DNA from: Platerodrilus igneus
Lineage: Eukaryota > Arthropoda > Insecta > Coleoptera > Lycidae
DNA length: 64,000 nt
Assembly: GCA_036346225.1 (NCBI GenBank)
Contig: JARFIW010001491.1
Location: 3,844,001-3,908,000, forward strand
Direction: 5' to 3'
Below are positions 20,898 to 32,337 of this stretch, piece after piece. Numbering within the stretch: the stretch's first letter is position 1; each line of letters opens with the position of its first letter. Position numbers and translations under genes: made by a program. The notes beneath the pieces were generated by a model. It did not search any database, was not told the DNA's origin, and saw only the letters and a list, made by a program, of their open reading frames with translations.

Positions 20898-21561
20898 ATG
20901 TTTGTAAAACTGGTAAGTCTGGATAATTACGCGATTGCTTGCAATAATTAACCCATGCGTACTTTGATTTTTGACTAAGTGTTAATTTAGTGAAATGGTG
21001 ATAATTATAAATTTTTCATAATTTCAGGCCGTATTATCTTGCGTGGTGGCAGTAGCCTTGGGTGTATATAATGGACCCTTGGCTGGAGGCCAACCTGCCT
21101 CTCTTTATCCAGCAGGAATTAGCCCTCATGCATGTCCTAATTTCCCACACTGTACTAATCCCGCTCTAGCTGCAAATCCAAATGCACCAGCACCACCAGC
21201 TCACTACAACGTACCACAATACAACCAAGGTGCTTACAATCCTCAACCTGCATATAATGGTCCAGTCAACAATGCCTTATTGGCTGGAGGATACACCGGA
21301 GATGGTGATTACCACGGAGAAGGTTTAGCAGAGTCTGGTGCCTATGGCGATATTAGCCACTGTAAGTATAACTTAATCTAAGGGTGTTTTATTTAAACAT
21401 TTGTTTCAGCATACAACTCTGCACCTGCTTACAACCCAGCACCCGCCTACAACCCAGTGCCCGCTCACTACAATGCCGCTCCTTATGGACATGCTCAACC
21501 TGCCAACGTTCCTGCTGGAGTAGATCCTCACAGTTGCCCCAACTATCCATTCTGCCACTAA
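20898..21561 (+). CDS. CPCFC: Cuticular protein of the CPCFC family (three exons)
   Basis: Secreted structural protein of insect cuticle. Exons: 20898-20912, 21028-21361 and 21410-21561; introns of 115 and 48 bp with GTAAGT donors and TTTCAG or TTTGTTTCAG acceptors. They join to one frame of 166 codons and a stop. The first intron sits inside the signal peptide (MFVKL|AVLSCVVAVALG), the classic arrangement of insect cuticle genes. The mature protein is rich in Ala, Pro, Tyr and Asn with AYNPAPAYNP-type repeats. The family hallmark C-x5-C occurs twice: ACPNFPHC at residues 41-47 and SCPNYPFC at 159-165, close to each end. There is no chitin-binding R&R domain. A TATA box and initiator lie just upstream. 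This is the clearest intact host gene in the window; the frame is undamaged. Expression is likely tied to cuticle secretion during moults, which is inferred from the family. Confidence 0.92.
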
Positions 21562-22185
21562 AAATAATTAACTTAATTTATTTTTGAACACCCATAACTA
21601 CAGCCAGCTGACAAACGGTTGTGATTTATATATTTTTTTCGAAAATTTTATGCTGTGCTTCGTGTTTCCTAATATATTGTATATATTTTTGTATGCTATG
21701 TAAATTATCAAATACAGACTTATTTGCATTTGCGGTTAATTTTTATTAAAATTCTATTTACTTTAAATATTTAGTTTTCATAAGTGCAAATTACCAAATA
21801 TTTTCAAAAGTGCGCTAGTGATTGTTAGAAAAAGTACAAAATTAATATAAGAAGCTATAATTTACTTAACCAAAAAGTTGAAACAACGTATAATTTAAAA
21901 GGTTGATTATACATGCAAATAGAAAAATTTATTCTATACTCACGAGATTGTTGAATTGAAACAAAAACTTGAAATATATCAACGTCTCAATTGCATACTG
22001 TTTTTAAATGTCTTTTAAAAGAATGTTGTTTTATTATTCGTTTCCTGTTCTTTATCCACAAATAGTTTCACCTTTGAAATTTATGGTTCTAACCTTCTTA
22101 ATTCTTATCCAGCCCTTCAATAACTCTTAAGACTAGGTCAATTAATGTGACTAAGATGTTGAATTTGATTTTGTTGTGGCCGCTA
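21562..22185. other. 3' flank of the cuticular protein gene, non-coding
   Basis: AT-rich DNA. Likely includes the 3' untranslated region; no perfect AATAAA was seen close to the stop, though AT-rich variants are common near 21700-21760. No gene. Confidence 0.45.
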
Positions 22186-22186
22186 T

Positions 22187-22245
22187 ACTTGCGGCCACGT
22201 GCCCAATGCTCCACCCGAATGTACTACATTGGGTTTAAACGCGAA
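22187..22245 (-). repeat. Dispersed repeat with a perfect hairpin (copy 2)
   Basis: GTGGCCGC-TATACTT-GCGGCCAC is an 8-bp perfect stem with a 7-base loop. The next 40 bases, CAATGCTCCACCCGAATGTA and onward, are the reverse-complement of 40715-40760. A shorter piece of the same sequence is at 15569-15590. Non-coding. Confidence 0.75.
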
Positions 22246-22737
22246 AATATAAACGTGCTTTAAATTAAACCTAACTTCAAAATTAATCCATCCTAAATAA
22301 AAATCTAATAACCTGAAACAAAAACTAAAAATAGGGTTTGAATAAAGAATCAACAAGACACACGCGAAAGTAAAAGAGGCGGGATCCGCAATACCGGGTA
22401 GCAGTCGCCAGTCCTGCTTACCGGTGCGACCTGAAGGGTCGTCTTAAAACTATCCAAAGCATTCGCCAAATATTTTAATAGTGAATCCATCTATTTTGCC
22501 TGCTCTATATATTTACAAGTTCGTACTCCCTGGTCTAAGTAATTTAGCCTAAATCCGTCCCTAGCTTTCCCTATCATGCCCTAACTGATTTATATTATAA
22601 TCACAATCTTCTCTAGTACATTCTTCCTTCCTATTAAAATGCTGCCACCAAAAATGGCGGCAGAACGTCAAAAAACGATTCAGCCCTAAAATAATATAAT
22701 ACATGCAAATACATGGAAAATATAAATAAATATAAAT

Positions 22738-22738
<1 letters not shown>
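22246..22738. other. Non-coding, no gene seen
   Basis: Contains a GC-richer patch at about 22375-22445 with an imperfect hairpin (CCGGGTAGCAG and CTGCTTACCGG around TCGCCAGTC). May be part of the same dispersed repeat as 22187-22245. Confidence 0.4.

Positions 22739-22780
<42 letters not shown>
22739..22780. repeat. (TA)n microsatellite
   Basis: About 20 perfect AT dinucleotides. Confidence 0.95.
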
Positions 22781-22782
<2 letters not shown>

Positions 22783-22856
22783 AAATAAACATCTAAAACC
22801 ATAATTATATAACAGTGCATTTAGCAGAAGCATCACCTAAATAAAATATCAGGTGC

Positions 22857-22928
22857 ACTCGCATAAGTATAATGTCGGTTAATTATTTCAAAATCTTCTT
22901 ATTAATACAAATCAATGCTTATGCGAGT
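22857..22928. repeat. 11-bp inverted repeat
   Basis: ACTCGCATAAG at 22857-22867 and its perfect reverse-complement CTTATGCGAGT at 22918-22928, 50 bases apart. Could be the end of a small inverted-repeat element. Non-coding. Confidence 0.5.
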
Positions 22929-23360
22929 ACAACCTCCACAATTTTATTCTTACCTTAATTATAAATTTTCCCAGCATCCGAGGACCTGATCGTCTGCGTA
23001 CGTCTATTTGTTTCTTAGTTCTAGGGGCATGGTTATGCACTGTTATAGTCCTGGAGGATATGCACTAAACGTTCTGGGAGGGTTTTCACATTCACTATCA
23101 TTTTAAAAGTTCTGGGGGGGGGGGGGCGGTTTTGCTCTCTTTTATTTCTTGATATATTACCCTGATTTAAATTAATGAGGTTTTCCGATTTAGTTTGTTA
23201 TTATTTATGTGTTTCCGTTTATTACCGATTTTCCGCGCGTAGATGGTGGGATAGCGATTGCTTTAGTGGTGTGGGGGGGTTTGCCGTGCATATTAGACTT
23301 TTGATTATTATTTTTATATTATTATTATTATTTTATTTTTTTTTATATTGCTTTATCTTT
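22929..23360. other. Non-coding, with a poly-G run
   Basis: Includes a run of about a dozen G at 23113-23125 and T-rich tracts up to the end of the R1 LINE. The open frame at 23175-23561 starts in this tract and runs into the LINE antisense; it is low-complexity and not a gene. Confidence 0.5.
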
Positions 23361-23459
23361 TTTTTTACAGGTTATAGTTATCATGCTCATATCATTTCTC
23401 ACGCCAAGTCAAAGTTAAAGTTTTCCAATTCTCCCTCCGCCCTCCCTTCACCTTCCGAT

Positions 23460-26400
23460 TTACGCGCTGTTATCACCGTCCAATTTCGCGACCTTTCCCG
23501 AAAATTCTTTGAAGGCGGTCCAGAACGCCTTCTGGTTAGCCACTTCCCCGACTTCCTCTAGGCTCTTTGGCCATGCTAGCCCTGCGATAGCTAATTTCAC
23601 ATCAGCTAACCCCCAATTTGTCACCTCTAGTGGACAGTCAAAGAGCACGTGCTCTGCGCTTTCTGCGCCCTCACCACACTCGCGTCGGTTAAACTGAATC
23701 TTTGTAAATACGCTTTTAGGGCGCCGTACCCTGTTAACAGTTGCACCATTTTATGATCGAGCTTCACCTCAATCTTACCTCTAGCTTTTATGCTCGGGGG
23801 TCAACCTGCCCGTGGCAGCGTTGTTCCAACTCTCTTCCCATTGCCGAATTGACTTTTCGCGCAGTTTTCTTTTAATTTGAGACCTCGGTATCGACGAATG
23901 TGATATCCGAAAGTCGCCCGTCGCAGCCTCTTTAGTTAATTCCCTACGTTACCATCGTGCGACCTAACCCAACAGAACTTTAAACGTCGAAACTCGCTAT
24001 CCTCCAGACGTCCGCCTGTAGGTCTGTCGAGGTGTTCATGTTTGTTAAAGCTGTCAGCGCTGATTTACTGTCGCTGATTATATAATATTCATCTCTACCC
24101 GCGTGGTTTATTACGTAATCGATAGCCTCTCGTATGGCTACCAATTCGCACCGGAAGATAGTGCTCCAGTTTGCAAGTTTGGTTTGAAACCGAAACACCT
24201 TCCTTTCCTGCTTAAATACGACAAACGCCGCGCCTGCTTGTCCGTCAGCCATGCGTGAACCGTCCGTATAAATTCTGATGCCCGTCGCGTCCCCATCGCC
24301 TTCTACAAACTCGATTCCTCTAATATCGGCCGGGTGCCCCAACTCCGATACAACGATCTTTCTCTCTACCTGCCTATTACCAAGATGAATATCTTCGATA
24401 GTTTCGCGCCCTTTCCCTATATTTACCAATCTCCTATCTCTAATCTCCCTAACGACATATTTGATAGGGACAGTCCTACTGATCACCAGGACCGCCTCCG
24501 TGGAGGTGGTCTTGTACGCCCTGGCCGCTTTCACCGCGGTTATGCGTTGTACGGACTTTACAACCTTCCGCCCATATAGAAGCTGCGTACAGCATTGCCG
24601 GCTCAATTGCTCCGGCATAAATCGTCTTCAGCGATTCGTCCCTGAAATCCCAGTCGATTTTCACTGCCGCCATCATTTTGTTTGATATTTCGCTGTCTTT
24701 GCTTTTAACGTACTGCACGTGAGCGTTCCAATTTAACTTATTGTCAATATTTACCCCGAAATATGTAATTGCTTCCTTAAACGGTATTTTCTCCCCACCC
24801 AGCTCTAGCCTAGGGGTCGCTGTCCCGGTTTCTTTCCGAAATAAAGCGCATTTGACTTAGCGGTGTTAAATTTTAATTTTACCGCCTTAGACCATGCGTG
24901 TAGTTTATTAAGCGCCTCGTTCGGTTTTGTGCGCATATCCATTACAAATTGCGATCTGACAATTAAAAGCGTATCATCCGCAAACCCAACGATTGAGCAT
25001 CCTGTGGGCAACTTAACTCTAAAGATGCTCTCATACAACAACTTCCAAAATGTGGGACCAGAGCATGACTTCTGCGGGCATCCCCTTTCCACCTCGCGCG
25101 ACAAAACTTCCCCCGGAATTTCAACCTGTGCCAATCACCCCGAGAAATAACTTTTGACCAAAGGCATCAAGTTTCGCGAACAACCCCTATTTTTCAACTC
25201 GCAAACAATCAATGGCCACCAGGCAGCATCAAATGCTCCTGAAATGTCCAAAGCAACAACGACACAATACTCCTTTGCATCTCTCGCCTGGTTAATTTCC
25301 CCGACAACGAACTCTAATGCGTCGATAGTCGACTTTCCCTCCATAAAACCGAACTGTCGGTTATTAAAACCGCTGCTGTCACGCACTAAGTGCTCAACTC
25401 GAGTAGTCATAACGCGATCCAAAGCTTTCCCCAGCACCGGTAGCAAGCTAATTGGACGATAGCTGCCCGGGTCTGACGCATCCGCCTTTTTAGGTTTAGG
25501 TATGAATTTCACGTTCTGGACTTTCCAGCGACGCGGAAAGACGCCCCTTTCTAGACAAAGATTAAACAACCCGGCAAACACACACGGGGCTAACTGGCAC
25601 GCCTTCAGAGCAGCGTCTGAAGTGATTCCGTCATGACCCGGTGCCTTCTTAGGGTTCATCCTCCTAAGAGCTCTAACGACCTCGTGAACTAGAATTGCCT
25701 TATCGGCATCTGTTCCTTGCGCCTCTGTAGCTTCCCGACGTACTAAATCGTGCGACCCCTCATCCTCCTCAGGATTATCCGAAGGGAAGAATTTCTCTAA
25801 TAAATATTCCACCGTGGTTTTAAAACCTTCCGTTTATTCGCCATTTGTCTTTCTTATGTTACCGAGCGCGATTTTCTGTTGTTTACCTCTTATTATGCGG
25901 TATGCGGTTCCCCACGGTTCTTTCTCTGAGTTTCGCGAGCACAATTCTTTGAATTTATTTATTCGCGTTCCTTCTATTAATATCTTATATTTGCGGTAAC
26001 TTTGATTGTATTCTATTCTCCGTTGTTCCCTTATTTCTCCCCAGGCGCGTTGATAGCGGCGCCTTAGGTTACGCGTTTCTGCCCGCTTGGTGGTTAATTC
26101 CCGGGTCCACCAGGGTACGCTCTCTTTAAATGTTTTCTTTCGCGGCATGGAGTACGACGACGCGTCTACTACCGCGTCGTTTAAATTTTCCGCGAGTGTT
26201 TCTATTTCGTCTGCCTCTCGGCAGTTAAATAGCTCATTTTCGAACGCAGGGATAATTTCGCCAAATTTGTGTTTAAACCGCTCCCAATTTGCTTTTTTAT
26301 TACAGATCCGCGGAAATATAGTTAGCTGCTCGTTTGCGCCTGTTTTGGTCTCAACGTCCCATGTTATTAATTTATGGTCAGAAAGCGTTTCCTCGTTCGA

Positions 26401-27056
26401 CCGCAATTTCCAATCACAAATGATTTCTAACATCTCGTGCGAGGCTGCAGTAATATCAATGAAACCGCTGCCTCTATGCACCTCAAACGTAGGTGAATCA
26501 TTAGTGTTTATCACACTAAAATCTCATTCCGTTAAAAGATCAGCAACCTGTGAACCCCTATCGTCTTCTATAGGGCTACCCCATAGTGGTGACTTGGCAT
26601 TAAAATCTCCCCCAATAATTAGATATTTATTCCTACCGATTTTACGAAGAATTTCTTCAATTTGATTTATTAAGTCCTCTGTTTGAGGATTTTCCTGCCG
26701 GGAATCGACCGGCGGAAGGTACGCGCTAATCACGTAAAACGTATTTAATCCGGTTTTGATTTCGGCCGTCGTTAGAAATTCGTTTGATAAATTATAATTC
26801 CGGCACACGCCCCATTATTTATTATTATTTCGCTGCGCGGTCGTTCGCTGTTCGCGTTTAAGACGGTAAACCCCCTCCCAAAACCTGTTATTTTATGGCT
26901 ATACAGGTGCGGTTCCTGTATGAGCCCGATGTCGATTTTGTTTTCGTTCATTAATTTAACGAAATTATTTGTGGCCTCTTTGCCATTGCCGAAATTAATT
27001 TGCGCACATTTAATTTTCGAGCTTTTCGGAACATCGTCTAATAGCCTAGGATCCAT
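23460..27056 (-). CDS. R1-clade LINE ORF2, broken by stops and frameshifts
   Basis: Endonuclease: KCAQINFGNGKEA, IGLIQEPHLY, and in the next frame YLIIGGDFNAKSPLWGS and LSDHKLITWDV. Linker with PWWTRELTTKRAETRNLRRR. Reverse transcriptase: KKAPGHDGITSDA, YRPISLLPVLGKALDRVM, NNRQFGFMEGKSTIDAL, ALDISGAFDAAWW, RGCPQKSCSGPTFW (canonical RGCPQGS) and IVGFADDTLLIV (catalytic FADD near 24980). RNase H at 24300-23990: IYTDGSRMADGQAGAAFVVF, a Glu in ELVAIREAI, and IISDSKSALTAL. C-terminal HVLFDCP near 23650 in another frame. In-frame stops lie at 26524-26526, 25834-25836 and 25135-25137, each one transition from a sense codon. Frameshifts fall near 26810, 24780 and 23900. The element cannot be active. 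Confidence 0.85.
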
Positions 27057-28447
27057 AGTCGATGTTCCTGGTGATGACTGCCTTCAAACGCTGCATCGTT
27101 GAGCACTGGCTGGACTTGGCGTCGTGACGAGTGTCGACCCTGATGCTACCAACCTTATCATTTGACCTCGCACAAACAACACAACAAGAAACTGCCCGCC
27201 TACTGTTCTTGAACTCATGCCCCACTTCGGCGCAGTTACTGCAAAACTGCACTCGCTCCTTGCACTCCGTTGACTTATGACCAAACTCGTTACAGCGATA
27301 ACACTGCACCATCGAGAAGTGATCACGAGCCCAGACCTTACGCCAACCCAGACTGACCGAATTTACCAAGAGACACCTCCTAGCCTTCGGCGACACCTCG
27401 AAAACAACGCAGGCCAACGGATCTCTGGGTCTCTTGCCGCCAAACCGAAACTTCTCCTTAACCTCCTCCTCGAACCTAAGCCCCCTGAAGCGGGGGTTCT
27501 GAACAATCAACCTATTCACGAGCTCTTCTTGCTTCATCTCCCTTTCTACTCCCGGGAACAGGATGCACGGTCTCCTCTTCTCAATTGGTCCTTGCCGTCA
27601 GACCCCGACAAGCCCCGCCCACCGTCGACTGCAACCGCTTGGCGTCCTCCCGACCAGAACACTTGACAACAACGCCGCTTCTACGTGTCCGACGTGCTCC
27701 GACAACAACAAACCCATCCTTGGCCGAATCAACCTTCTTTTTCAACGTCGCCATGACGTCTTCTTTGACTCCTGGATTGGCGTCGACACAAACCACGACA
27801 GTCGACGCTGCCTTCTTCGACACTGCACCTGCATACGAAGCTACCCCTGGGACCAAGCGACCTCTTGATCCCCCCTGCCCTACTACGACCTGCTCCGTTC
27901 TCGCCGCTGTGACTGCTACCTTCGCCACTGCCTCCTTCACCTCGCCTCGTACCATCCTAAGACCTCTAACCATCCCCAAAAGCTGATTCGCAACGTCTAG
28001 GAACTCGTCCGCGGCGTTGCGAATCACCTTCCTGTCGTCCACGGTGATGGTTGCCGAAGTGGTAGGGACCCGCGTGTGTATAAAGCCGTGCGCTTTCCTC
28101 GCCCGGAACATCAAGGAATTCAGTTCGTCTAGATCGCTAGCCGCAACGCTTCCGTTGCTGCTAGTCGACCCGCGACGCTGGCCCGTCGACGTTGCGGGCG
28201 ACTCAGGCCCGGCTCCACACACAAGGGACGCCGGCCCCTCCGACTCCACTACCACAGACCCAGGCTCCCTCTGCGACACGACTACCTCCCCGTCGGGCTG
28301 CGACTCCGACTTCTCTTCCCTAACCACGACCTCCTTTTCTCCGACCTTAGCGACCGCCCCAGCCTCCGACTGCTCAGCTCTGACTGACTTCGACCTACCA
28401 CCCCTCTTCTTCTTCGGCAACGGCTTTTCATCTCGATGGACAACCAT
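27046..28447 (-). CDS. R1-clade LINE ORF1 (gag-like), one frameshift
   Basis: RNA-binding, nucleocapsid-like protein. The first frame (28447-27581, 288 codons) is charged and Val/Ser-rich (VVHRDEKPLPKKKRGGRSKS at the N terminus). After a frameshift between about 27580 and 27540 the second frame (27537-27046) carries the zinc knuckles: CYRCNEFGHKSTEC is a perfect C-x2-C-x4-H-x4-C, CSNCAEVGHEFKNS follows with its last Cys lost, then CCVVCARSNDK. The ORF1 stop overlaps the ORF2 start (ATG at 27056) by 11 bases. The N-terminal start is the first ATG after a leader with stops. Confidence 0.82.
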
Positions 28448-28720
28448 GCTGAAAAATCAGATAACAACAACAAACAAAACCTAGATCAAAATGCACTGAC
28501 GACGCTAAATAAACTCGAAGCTAAGATGTACAGCTAAACGGCAAAACAACAACAAGTAAAGAACAAAAACGCTGCTCCAATAAAAGACCTAGATTTCAAA
28601 CTACCGGACTTTAAATTTAAATTTAGAAACAAACTAATTAAAACACGCGATATTGGGATGCTGTACCGGAAGCACTTACCGCTTGTTTACTCGACCTTCA
28701 AGTGTTACACCACTCATTAG

Positions 28721-30250
28721 ACGCAAAGATCGACTTTAAGGAATCTTAAAGTACACGTGTACTTAAAAATGGAATATTTATATTCAAATTATTTTAAAAT
28801 TTAGGGTTTTTAGTTATTTGTTTGATTCAAAAAGGGCCTAGATTTTGGTTTTTAAATTGTTGTTTTACTACACGAACGTTATATAATTTTACTCGTTTTT
28901 TTCAATAAATTTATTAAAACGCCTTTTAAAATTATTTTGAATTTATTTTTGTTTATTTATTTAGTAGATTTTTGATTTATTAGCCCGAAATTTAAGTTTG
29001 TTTATTTTAAAACGCGAAGTTTAGTTAAATTTTAAGTTAAAACGCGATTTATTTATTCGGTTTAAATTTTTGTTTTTGGTTTTATTTACTGCCCTATGTA
29101 TTAAAATTAACGTCACACAATAATAAAAGTATAATACACTAAATATACACGCTTAAAATATAATAATAAATCCTACATAAAAACTTACATGTAGCCTTGT
29201 AGTCAGGAGCTCTGCAAAACACGTCCGCTCACTTCAAGCGCTAACTAGAAAGTTGTTGTGGTTATTACAGGATGGTAGAAATTATGAACGAATTCAATTG
29301 AAAGTATTTATTCGGGTCGAATACAGTTTCCTAGAAAATACGGTCCAGCCGAACTATATGCATAGCATACACCAGTAGGTGGGCCATCTTCATTCTGGCA
29401 CAAACTCGTTAAGTTTACATGCATTTTTCTATTAGAGAAGTTAAAATCTATTTTGCTATTTTCTGTAACCTTCAAGGTCATTCATTTCAGGACTACGAGA
29501 CGTTATCATGGGAGTCTATTACTTTAACTTTTATGTGAAATTCACTCCTACAACCATTCCGACCTATTCCCGGCTTGACCAATGGGGGATGCCAATTATC
29601 GAATATCGCAAACACTAGGAAAGAATAAATCAATAAATGAATAAAAATTTATTAAACAGTATATTTTTCCTATATCTTTGTTTACAATAATAGCGTTATG
29701 TTATACATATATTTTATACGTGCGCCAGTTCCATATCCCCCAAACTAATATATATTATGTAAATTCAAATGCAACTATTAAATCTTAAGAAGTACATTGT
29801 TACATTGTGTAATTGTTGTACATTTTAGAAAAAGTTAATGAAAGTTCATAATCAGATGTGAGAAAGGAAGCAACTACTTTATATTCCAAACCTAACATGA
29901 TATTGCAGGTGCAGGTCACAGCAATAGATTATAAAAAAGCAATGGTTGGAATTAAGATTACTAGGAAGTAATACAATGTATTTTATCAAGAAGTAGCAGA
30001 CATGAGATCTGCACTTCCAACAAGACGATGCGAAGGCAGGGATAGCATAAATACCCTGAGGAGCCCATGATGGCCAGTGAGTCTCAAACTTCATAACTTT
30101 AACATTGTTGGTTGTTCAGCTACTCATTAGTAATTAGTAATTTTGAATATTTGTTAATTAAAACGTTAATAAACATAACGTCCAAGTTGTCAAACCATTA
30201 TTGTAATCGCTGTATAAATAAAATACGCTTGATAGGAGTGTTTTTTTTAG
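28721..30250. other. Non-coding, AT-rich
   Basis: Very AT-rich tracts (28740-29160). No recognisable gene. The minus-strand open stretch at 29879-30094 has no known motif. A palindromic GTTCAGCTACTCATTAGTAATTAG lies at the end of the block. Confidence 0.5.
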
Positions 30251-31280
30251 AAATATAGACTTTTTAAAAGAAGCTCCGAAAGGCTCAAAACCTATCTGGC
30301 GCAGTCGATTGTAAGATTCCAGAAAGGCACTAGCGAATCAAAAATCGAGGAACTGGTGGTCGTGAATTTTAATTCCTTAACTGGAACAAAAAACAAACCA
30401 ATTGGACGAAGTACAAAAATCGACCAAGTCCAATAAAAGAAGGAAGACGAATGGAACTGGCAATTGAACTATTGTAAATACCAAAAGTTTATTTTCCTAA
30501 CCATTTTTAATTGCATATTGATATTAGTTAGTAAGGAACAGGAGAATTTTATATACGCATTTATATGTACAATTTTATTATCACAATTTATTGTTATTAT
30601 CGTAAGAATTTACTCAGCAAAAATCTGAAACTTATTATAACAAAGATGTATAATTATACAACAGTTTTTTGTACCATTTTATTACAGCAATTACTACTCA
30701 AATAATTTATTCAAAAAAATTTGAAAAACTTGATCCTCATCAAATTTATAATCTCATAAAGGTTTATAATTAAACACATTTTATTTACTTTATTATTGCA
30801 ACAATTTAACGAAACAATTATTAAGCAAAAGTCTGAAACCGATGTAATTATAACCAAGATTATTATAATTACATACAATATACGTAACGATAACTAATTC
30901 TTTAAATAACTTAATACAAACTCGACTGAAAGTAACTGAGAAATTAATCTATAAAAATGAATTCTGAAAGCATGAAATTATACTTAGACTCAATTCCAAT
31001 GCACGACAGTAATTAAACGATGTTAGCAATTTTTATCACTGCTTGCGAGACATTTTTAAAATATTTTTACAAACAAGGTGACGTTGAACGCAATATTTGG
31101 CTTTTACGCTTGATTTTAAGTAAGTTAACCGGAAGAGCTTTGGCCCTTACCGCAACGAGAGACGATTTATTGGAATGAGACAATCACAAAAGGATATTAA
31201 TAGCAAATTTCGGCAATCAAAGAAATATGAAAGGCTTTTTTAAAAAAAGCTCCCAAAGGTCCAAAACTCACCTCGCCACA
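30251..31280 (+). mobile_element. Errantivirus-like gypsy remnant: LTR end, primer site and gag
   Basis: Old copy of an insect LTR retrotransposon of the gypsy/17.6 type. TGGCGCAGTCGATTGTAAGA at 30297-30316 resembles the errantiviral primer-binding site TGGCGCAGTCGG and follows an LTR-like tail at 30251-30296. A gag remnant opens at ATG 30957; blocks IFITACETFLKYF and SKLTGRALALTATRDDLLE are like the matrix/capsid region of gypsy gag. It holds a TAA near 31016, then a TGA near 31179. After the gag piece, 31228-31274 repeats the LTR-like tail (TTTTAAA.AAAGCTC..AAAGG). No pol or env. Broken and inactive. Confidence 0.55.
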
Positions 31281-31436
31281 TATCTAAAAGTAGTTATACA
31301 ATTAAACTACATTTACATATCTTTAACAACTAAAAAAGTATTATATTAGAAGAACAATAGATACCTAATAGTGATTGATGACTAAGATATTTTTATATAC
31401 ATAACATACAATAATTATATGTACAACTTGTATCTT

Positions 31437-31437
<1 letters not shown>
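31281..31437. other. Non-coding, AT-rich
   Basis: Short AT-rich stretch with no gene between the gag remnant and the TA array. Confidence 0.5.

Positions 31438-31470
<33 letters not shown>
31438..31470. repeat. (TA)n microsatellite
   Basis: About 16 TA dinucleotides next to the terminal-repeat fragment of the fold-back element. TA is the target of Tc1-mariner-type elements. Confidence 0.95.
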
Positions 31471-31478
<8 letters not shown>

Positions 31479-31483
31479 TATAT

Positions 31484-31652
31484 AAAAACATAACTTTGGG
31501 TTGAAACCATATTGGCACACCCTATATATAGGTGAAAATATTTTTAGATTGTGCAGCTTATCCGTGTCTATCGTTTAAAAAAAGCCGGAAGTTGTTATCT
31601 TGAATAACATAAAAGTTATGGAACTTTCACGGAGGACGTAGACACCCTGTAT
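31484..31652 (+). repeat. Detached terminal-repeat copy of the fold-back element
   Basis: Starts AACATAACTTTGGGTTGAAA and ends GACACCCTGTA at 31652. It is a reverse-complement of 31656-31815, so the two make a palindrome with only a few bases at the centre, and it is a direct copy of 34068-34236. It may be the remnant of a second element inserted head-to-head. Confidence 0.8.
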
Positions 31653-32337
31653 ATAACGTCCTCCGTGAAAGTTCCATAACTTTTATGTTATTCAAGATAA
31701 CAACTTCCGGTTTTTTTTAAACGATAGATACGGCTAAGCTGCACAATCTAAAAATATTTTCACCTATATATAGGGTGTGCCAATATGGTTTCTAACCCAA
31801 AGTTATGTTTTTTTAAATGAAATACCCTAGATTTGATACCATATTCTAAAAACTCTTTTAATGCTCATCAAAATTATATAAAGGCACTATAGGTGTACAA
31901 TGGACGGTTTGCTTTTTATGAGTCATTTTATGTCAAAATCATGTCAACTTTGAAAAATTGCAGAAGTTTTCTTATTGAACTTGGAGAGTTGATTCTTTCA
32001 CGACATAATTTTCTATATCCTGTTGTATTATTATCGATAGCGCGATGTGCTTGTTTTTTCCTTTTATTGTACAAATGAACAAAAAGTCAATTTTTTTAAA
32101 TAGCACCCGCCATATTGGACTTTGCCATTGAATAGCGTTTTTGTGGAGCTTTCTATTGACATATAATGTTTTATAGGTTACATGAGAAAAAATTCTGAAA
32201 AATTGAGAAAACATGTTTTTTATGCAGTTTTGGGACTAGAGAAAACTAAGTAGGCTACTAGCATCAAATCTGACATATCTTGTCAATATTAATTATCTTA
32301 AAAATTTTCCGTTTAATTTGTTGATGTCACAATAAAT

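Larger units (their letters stand above)
23361..28720 (-). mobile_element. R1-clade LINE, full-length, inactivated
   Basis: About 5.3 kb on the minus strand: short 5' leader (28448 to about 28720), ORF1 with three zinc knuckles, ORF2 with endonuclease, reverse transcriptase and RNase H, a C-terminal zinc-binding tail, and a 3' end with A-rich tract (T-rich at 23340-23370 on the plus strand). This order and the ORF1/ORF2 overlap are those of the R1 clade. R1 itself targets 28S rDNA, but no rDNA flanks this copy, so it is a non-rDNA relative or a stray. It is markedly GC-richer than the DNA around it. Both ends are approximate. Confidence 0.82.

Noticed and set aside
22561..22836. 91-codon minus-strand frame with an IYIYIY run
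   Set aside because: It is a translation of the TA microsatellite.
23175..23561. 128-codon open frame on the plus strand
   Set aside because: It covers a T-rich tract and the antisense of the R1 LINE tail; hydrophobic run is an artefact of poly-T.
27277..28484. Several long plus-strand frames
   Set aside because: They are antisense shadows of the GC-rich R1 ORF1 on the minus strand.
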